Below are positions 62,709 through 64,000 of a stretch of DNA of 64,000 nucleotides, piece by piece. The stretch covers positions 4,216,001 to 4,280,000 of the forward strand of contig NZ_CP043727.1 in the NCBI RefSeq assembly GCF_009831415.1, read 5' to 3'. Below the pieces are notes generated by a model. It ran no database searches, was not told the origin of the DNA, and saw only the letters and a list, made by a program, of their open reading frames with translations. Position numbers and translations under genes: made by a program. Each line of letters begins with the position of its first letter. Within the stretch, counting starts at the first letter, position 1. This DNA comes from Yersinia canariae. Its GTDB lineage: Bacteria; Pseudomonadota; Gammaproteobacteria; Enterobacterales; Enterobacteriaceae.

Positions 62709-62894
62709 CCAGAAGAGGTGCGTCGCCCAGGTAAAGTGTCGGAGGAGCCGTGATCCGCTGAAGACATTCGAGGGGGAGCGACGCCGAGACACGATGATTT
62801 CGGCCATCAGCGTGTCGACTGCAGGGGCTGAATCCTCTGGGTTGTCACCAATGCCGTTCCTTGTAGGGCGGTCAACAAGGTGGAGCGCTTCTGG
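62709..62894 (+). promoter_or_regulatory. Lysine riboswitch (L box) upstream of lysC
   Basis: P1 is formed by ccagaag (62709-62715) and cttctgg (62888-62894). Core features match the enteric L box: agaggtgcg, ggaggagc, gggggagcgacgccgag, and gggctgaatcctctgggttg. It is nearly the E. coli lysC leader. Predicted to bind lysine and repress LysC synthesis. A ctagc-free hairpin, cttacgcac/gtgtgtaag, lies just before at 62689-62708. 62391-62680 holds pgi promoter DNA with nothing else recognised. Confidence 0.93.
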
Positions 62895-63007
62895 GTGTAA
62901 CGTAGTGTTATTTCTACGCCTGCCCCCTGACTTATCGCTCTTCCCTTGTGCCAAGGCTAATACAGATGACCACCCAAGATGGCATCCCTGACACGAGGTT
63001 TTTTTAG

Positions 63008-64000
63008 ATGATTCAAGTAGCTAACCAACAGACTCGCAGCGCCCCCTCCCCGACTGTGGTCGCCAAATTTGGCGGTACTAGCGTGGCAGATTTTGATGCC
63101 ATGAGTCGCAGCGCTGATGTCGTTTTATCGAACCCGGATGTTCGTTTGGTGATTTTATCGGCTTCAGCCGGTATCACCAATTTGTTGGTCGCGCTGGCCG
63201 ATGGTTGCGAACAGGAAACACGCGCCCTTCATTTAGATGAAATACGCCGTATTCAATACAGTATTCTCGCTCAACTCGCTAATCCGGCTGTTATCCGTGA
63301 AGAAATTGACCGCATGCTGGAGAACATTGGCATGCTGTCAGAAGCCGCCAGTCTGGCGACCTCGGCAGCATTGACAGATGAGCTGGTCAGCCACGGCGAG
63401 TTGATGTCGACATTGTTATTTGTCGAACTGTTACGCCAGCGCCAAGTGGCGGTGGAATGGTTTGATGTACGCAAAATCATGCGCACCAATGATCGCTTTG
63501 GCCGAGCCGAGCCAGATACCCATGCATTGGCTGAACTGGCTCGAACCCAGTTAGCGCCGCGCATCGAGCATGCCATCATCGTGACGCAAGGTTTTATCGG
63601 CAGCGAAAGTAAAGGACGCACCACCACACTTGGCCGTGGTGGTAGTGATTACACTGCGGCACTGTTGGGTGAAGCACTTAATGTCAGCCGCATTGATATC
63701 TGGACGGACGTTCCCGGGATTTATACCACTGACCCGCGCGTGGTTCCCGGTGCAAAACGTATTGATAAAATTGCCTTTGAAGAAGCCGCTGAAATGGCGA
63801 CTTTTGGTGCCAAAGTGCTGCATCCCGCCACCTTATTGCCAGCAGTGCGCAGTGACATTCCGGTGTTTGTCGGCTCGAGCAAAGATCCCGAGGCGGGCGG
63901 CACGCTGGTGTGCAATGAAACTTACAATCCCCCATTATTCAGAGCTTTGGCGCTGCGTCGCAAACAAACTTTGCTGACCCTGCATAGCCTGAACATGCTG
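63008..64000 (+). CDS. lysC: Lysine-sensitive aspartokinase III (3'-truncated by the window)
   Basis: Phosphorylates aspartate, the first step to lysine, threonine and methionine; LysC is the lysine-inhibited isozyme. 331 codons of roughly 450 are in the window. KFGGTSVAD at residues 20-28 is the nucleotide-site signature, and VILSASAGITNLL, FIGSESKGRTTTLGRGGSDYTAALL and DVPGIYTTDPRVVPGAK follow. The ACT regulatory domains begin at the right edge. The upstream lysine riboswitch confirms the identity. Confidence 0.96.
   Translation, partial: MIQVANQQTRSAPSPTVVAKFGGTSVADFDAMSRSADVVLSNPDVRLVILSASAGITNLLVALADGCEQETRALHLDEIRRIQYSILAQLANPAVIREEIDRMLENIGMLSEAASLATSAALTDELVSHGELMSTLLFVELLRQRQVAVEWFDVRKIMRTNDRFGRAEPDTHALAELARTQLAPRIEHAIIVTQGFIGSESKGRTTTLGRGGSDYTAALLGEALNVSRIDIWTDVPGIYTTDPRVVPGAKRIDKIAFEEAAEMATFGAKVLHPATLLPAVRSDIPVFVGSSKDPEAGGTLVCNETYNPPLFRALALRRKQTLLTLHSLNML

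Noticed and set aside
62685..62991. Open frames on both strands across the lysC leader
   Set aside because: They overlap the lysine riboswitch, and composition reflects its structured RNA.

Overview
The window is chromosomal DNA from a member of the Enterobacterales, almost certainly the genus Yersinia and probably the Y. enterocolitica group. Evidence: proteins are near-identical in length and motif order to their E. coli counterparts (Fis, UvrA, DnaB, LexA, MalK, PlsB, Pgi), several ERIC repeats lie between genes, and there is a tandem cold-shock gene pair of the cspA1/cspA2 type described in pathogenic Yersinia. Species was not determined. No tRNA, rRNA, CRISPR array, insertion sequence or prophage was seen.

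Layout. 1-7.8 kb is a conserved housekeeping block: the end of msrQ, then aroQ-accB-accC (dehydroquinase and acetyl-CoA carboxylase), yhdT-panF (pantothenate uptake), prmA, and dusB-fis. 7.8-26 kb is a more genus-specific stretch: a membrane diguanylate cyclase, slyB, the cspA1/cspA2 pair, a DASS anion transporter, lpxP, a secreted PqaA-like protein, the aapJQMP amino-acid ABC transporter behind a predicted sigma-54/NtrC promoter, a LysR regulator divergent from an LrgA/LrgB pair, a YjcE-type Na+/H+ antiporter, and ghxP with three PurR-like boxes. 26-64 kb resembles the E. coli 91-92 minute region in gene order: ssb/uvrA, yjbR, tyrB, alr, dnaB, qor, pspG, dusA, zur, yjbJ, lexA, dgkA, plsB, ubiA-ubiC, malM-lamB-malK // malE-malF-malG, psiE, pgi and lysC, the last cut by the window end and preceded by a lysine riboswitch.

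Insertions in this conserved order are the accessory material: an AT-rich orphan ORF between qor and pspG, an AT-rich acyltransferase/SGNH O-acetylase-like gene between dusA and zur, and an unrecognised secreted protein locus between ubiC and malM. The last is the best candidate for something undescribed. Two abutting ORFs, one with a signal peptide and one of 897 codons, become one 1,052-residue exported protein if one base is dropped from a T7 run. The C-terminus has a Cys...His...Asp arrangement resembling papain-like or YopT-like peptidases.

Regulation visible in the sequence includes SOS boxes (lexA, uvrA/ssb), sigma-54 promoters (pspG, aapJ), PurR-like boxes (ghxP), MalT and CRP sites (malK/malE), cold-box leaders (cspA1, cspA2), a lysine riboswitch, many rho-independent terminators, and ERIC elements placed inside operons (malE-malF) or over a gene end (dusA). 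All family assignments come from reading the protein sequences; no database search was run.
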